Made by a program: the position numbers and the translations under genes
Notes under the pieces: generated by a model
What the model saw: only the letters and a program-made list of their open reading frames with translations
Told to the model about the DNA's origin: nothing
Database searches by the model: none
In this document: in pieces, positions 4,621-5,292 of the stretch
Position numbering within the stretch: the first letter of the stretch is position 1
Layout of the letters: each line of letters begins with the position of its first letter
NCBI GenBank assembly: GCA_021792815.1
Contig: JAJYTX010000247.1
Location: 1 to 5,292, forward strand
Direction: 5' to 3'
Length of the DNA: 5,292 nt
Source of the DNA: Pseudomonadota bacterium
GTDB taxonomy: Bacteria; Pseudomonadota; Gammaproteobacteria; Steroidobacterales; Steroidobacteraceae

Positions 4621-5292
4621 ATGTCCGATCACGATCGCGGCGCGGGCGAGGCCCGCCGCCGCTCTGTGCGCCGTTCCGGCGCTCTGGGTCTCGCCCTGGC
4701 GGTGCTCGCCGGTTGGGGTCTCTCGCCCGCCCGCAGCTGGGCGGGCGCCTTCGGCAGTGTGCGGGTCACGGTCGAGGACGGTCACGGCCGGCCGCTCGCC
4801 GGGGCGCGGGTCGCGCTGCGCTCGGCGGCCTCGGGCCGGGTGCTCACGGGGCGCACCGATGCGCACGGCGCGTTCGCCTTCCCCACGGTGTCGATCGGTC
4901 AGTACCGGCTCACGGTGAGCCGGCACGGCTATGCGCCGCAGAGCGAGCCGCTGACGGTGCAGTCCGGGTACTTTCCCGCGCCGCGGTTTCAGCTGCTGCG
5001 CCGCTCCGGGCTCACGCGCATCACCATCCGCGGTCACCGCCAGCCGATCGTCGCCTCGGTGACGCCGATCACCCTCGTCAGCCAGCAGGACATCGAGGCC
5101 ACCCCCGGCGCGATCAACGCCAACAGCCTCGCCATGATCACCGACTACGTGCCGGGCGCCTACGTGGCCCACGACATGCTGCACATCCGCGGCGGCCACC
5201 AGACGAGCTGGCTGATCGACGGCATCGAGATCCCGAACACCAACATCGCGGAGAACCTCGGGCCGGCGGTCGACCCGCAGGACATCCAGACG
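4621..5292 (+). CDS. TonB-dependent receptor, N-terminal part with carboxypeptidase-regulatory-like domain (cut by window end)
   Basis: An open frame of 224 codons runs off the window edge. The N-terminus has an Arg-rich start (RRRSVRR, 12-18), a hydrophobic core GALGLALAVLAG (20-31) and a probable cleavage site SWA/G after residue 41. Residues about 45-125 form a carboxypeptidase-regulatory-like (Ig-type) fold: VRVTVEDGHGRPLAGARV (47-64), TDAHGAFAF (79-87), and IGQYRLTVSRHGY (92-104). LTRITIRG (131-138) may be the TonB box. The plug domain follows: VTPITLVSQQDIEA (147-160), ITDYVPGAYV (173-182), HIRGGHQTSWLIDGIEIPN (188-206), the classic plug sequence around the RGG and DG turn. Full receptors run to 700-1000 residues, so the barrel lies beyond the window. 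These receptors take up siderophores, metals, vitamins, sugars or peptides using TonB energy; the ligand cannot be told from the plug. The 104-bp leader after the DUF2946 gene has no cobalamin-riboswitch motif that I can see. Confidence 0.88.
   Translation, partial: MSDHDRGAGEARRRSVRRSGALGLALAVLAGWGLSPARSWAGAFGSVRVTVEDGHGRPLAGARVALRSAASGRVLTGRTDAHGAFAFPTVSIGQYRLTVSRHGYAPQSEPLTVQSGYFPAPRFQLLRRSGLTRITIRGHRQPIVASVTPITLVSQQDIEATPGAINANSLAMITDYVPGAYVAHDMLHIRGGHQTSWLIDGIEIPNTNIAENLGPAVDPQDIQT

Noticed and set aside
4666..4692. GTG 4666 as the start of the TonB receptor, giving a shorter conventional signal peptide
   Set aside because: No ribosome binding site lies before it, whereas ATG 4621 has GGAGG at 8 nt. 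Long Arg-rich signal starts occur in TonB receptors.
4486..5199. Antisense 237-residue frame over the TonB receptor start
   Set aside because: The sense strand encodes a signal peptide, Ig-like domain and plug; the antisense translation shows no family resemblance.

Overview
The window is a GC-rich stretch (roughly 70% G+C by eye) of a Gram-negative genome. An OmpW-type porin, a TonB-dependent receptor and an export lipoprotein all imply an outer membrane. The DUF2946-like protein and codon choices ending in G or C suggest a high-GC proteobacterium, possibly a gammaproteobacterium. That placement is inference; no rRNA or other marker gene is present. All genes I can support lie on the + strand.

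Layout. Bases 2-76 are the last 24 codons of an unidentified gene. It is followed after 7 bp by a complete FAD-dependent oxidoreductase of the geranylgeranyl-reductase type (84-1067). Two short GC hairpins sit just after that stop. A 393-bp gap follows (1068-1460), containing a conspicuous AT-rich island and a nested inverted repeat. Next comes a compact two-gene unit: a lipoprotein alpha/beta hydrolase resembling secretory lipases (1461-3062) and, 18 bp later, an OmpW-family outer-membrane barrel (3081-3779). A 320-bp GC- and G-run-rich gap (3780-4099) holds several hairpins and a weak promoter candidate. The last unit is a small DUF2946-like membrane protein (4100-4516) and, 104 bp further on, the first 224 codons of a TonB-dependent receptor with an N-terminal carboxypeptidase-regulatory-like domain (4621 to the window edge).

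How the genes may work together. The hydrolase and OmpW homologue form a plausible surface unit: the enzyme would cleave an ester outside the cell or at the outer membrane, and the small barrel would let hydrophobic products in. DUF2946-like proteins are often found beside TonB-dependent receptors, so the last two genes probably form an uptake unit, possibly for a metal, but the substrate cannot be read from this sequence. I see no mobile element, CRISPR array, tRNA or rRNA, and no clearly new multi-gene system. The points most worth checking are a hairpin that could mask the ribosome binding site of the TonB receptor, the AT-rich regulatory island before the lipase, and the ambiguous export signal of the OmpW homologue.
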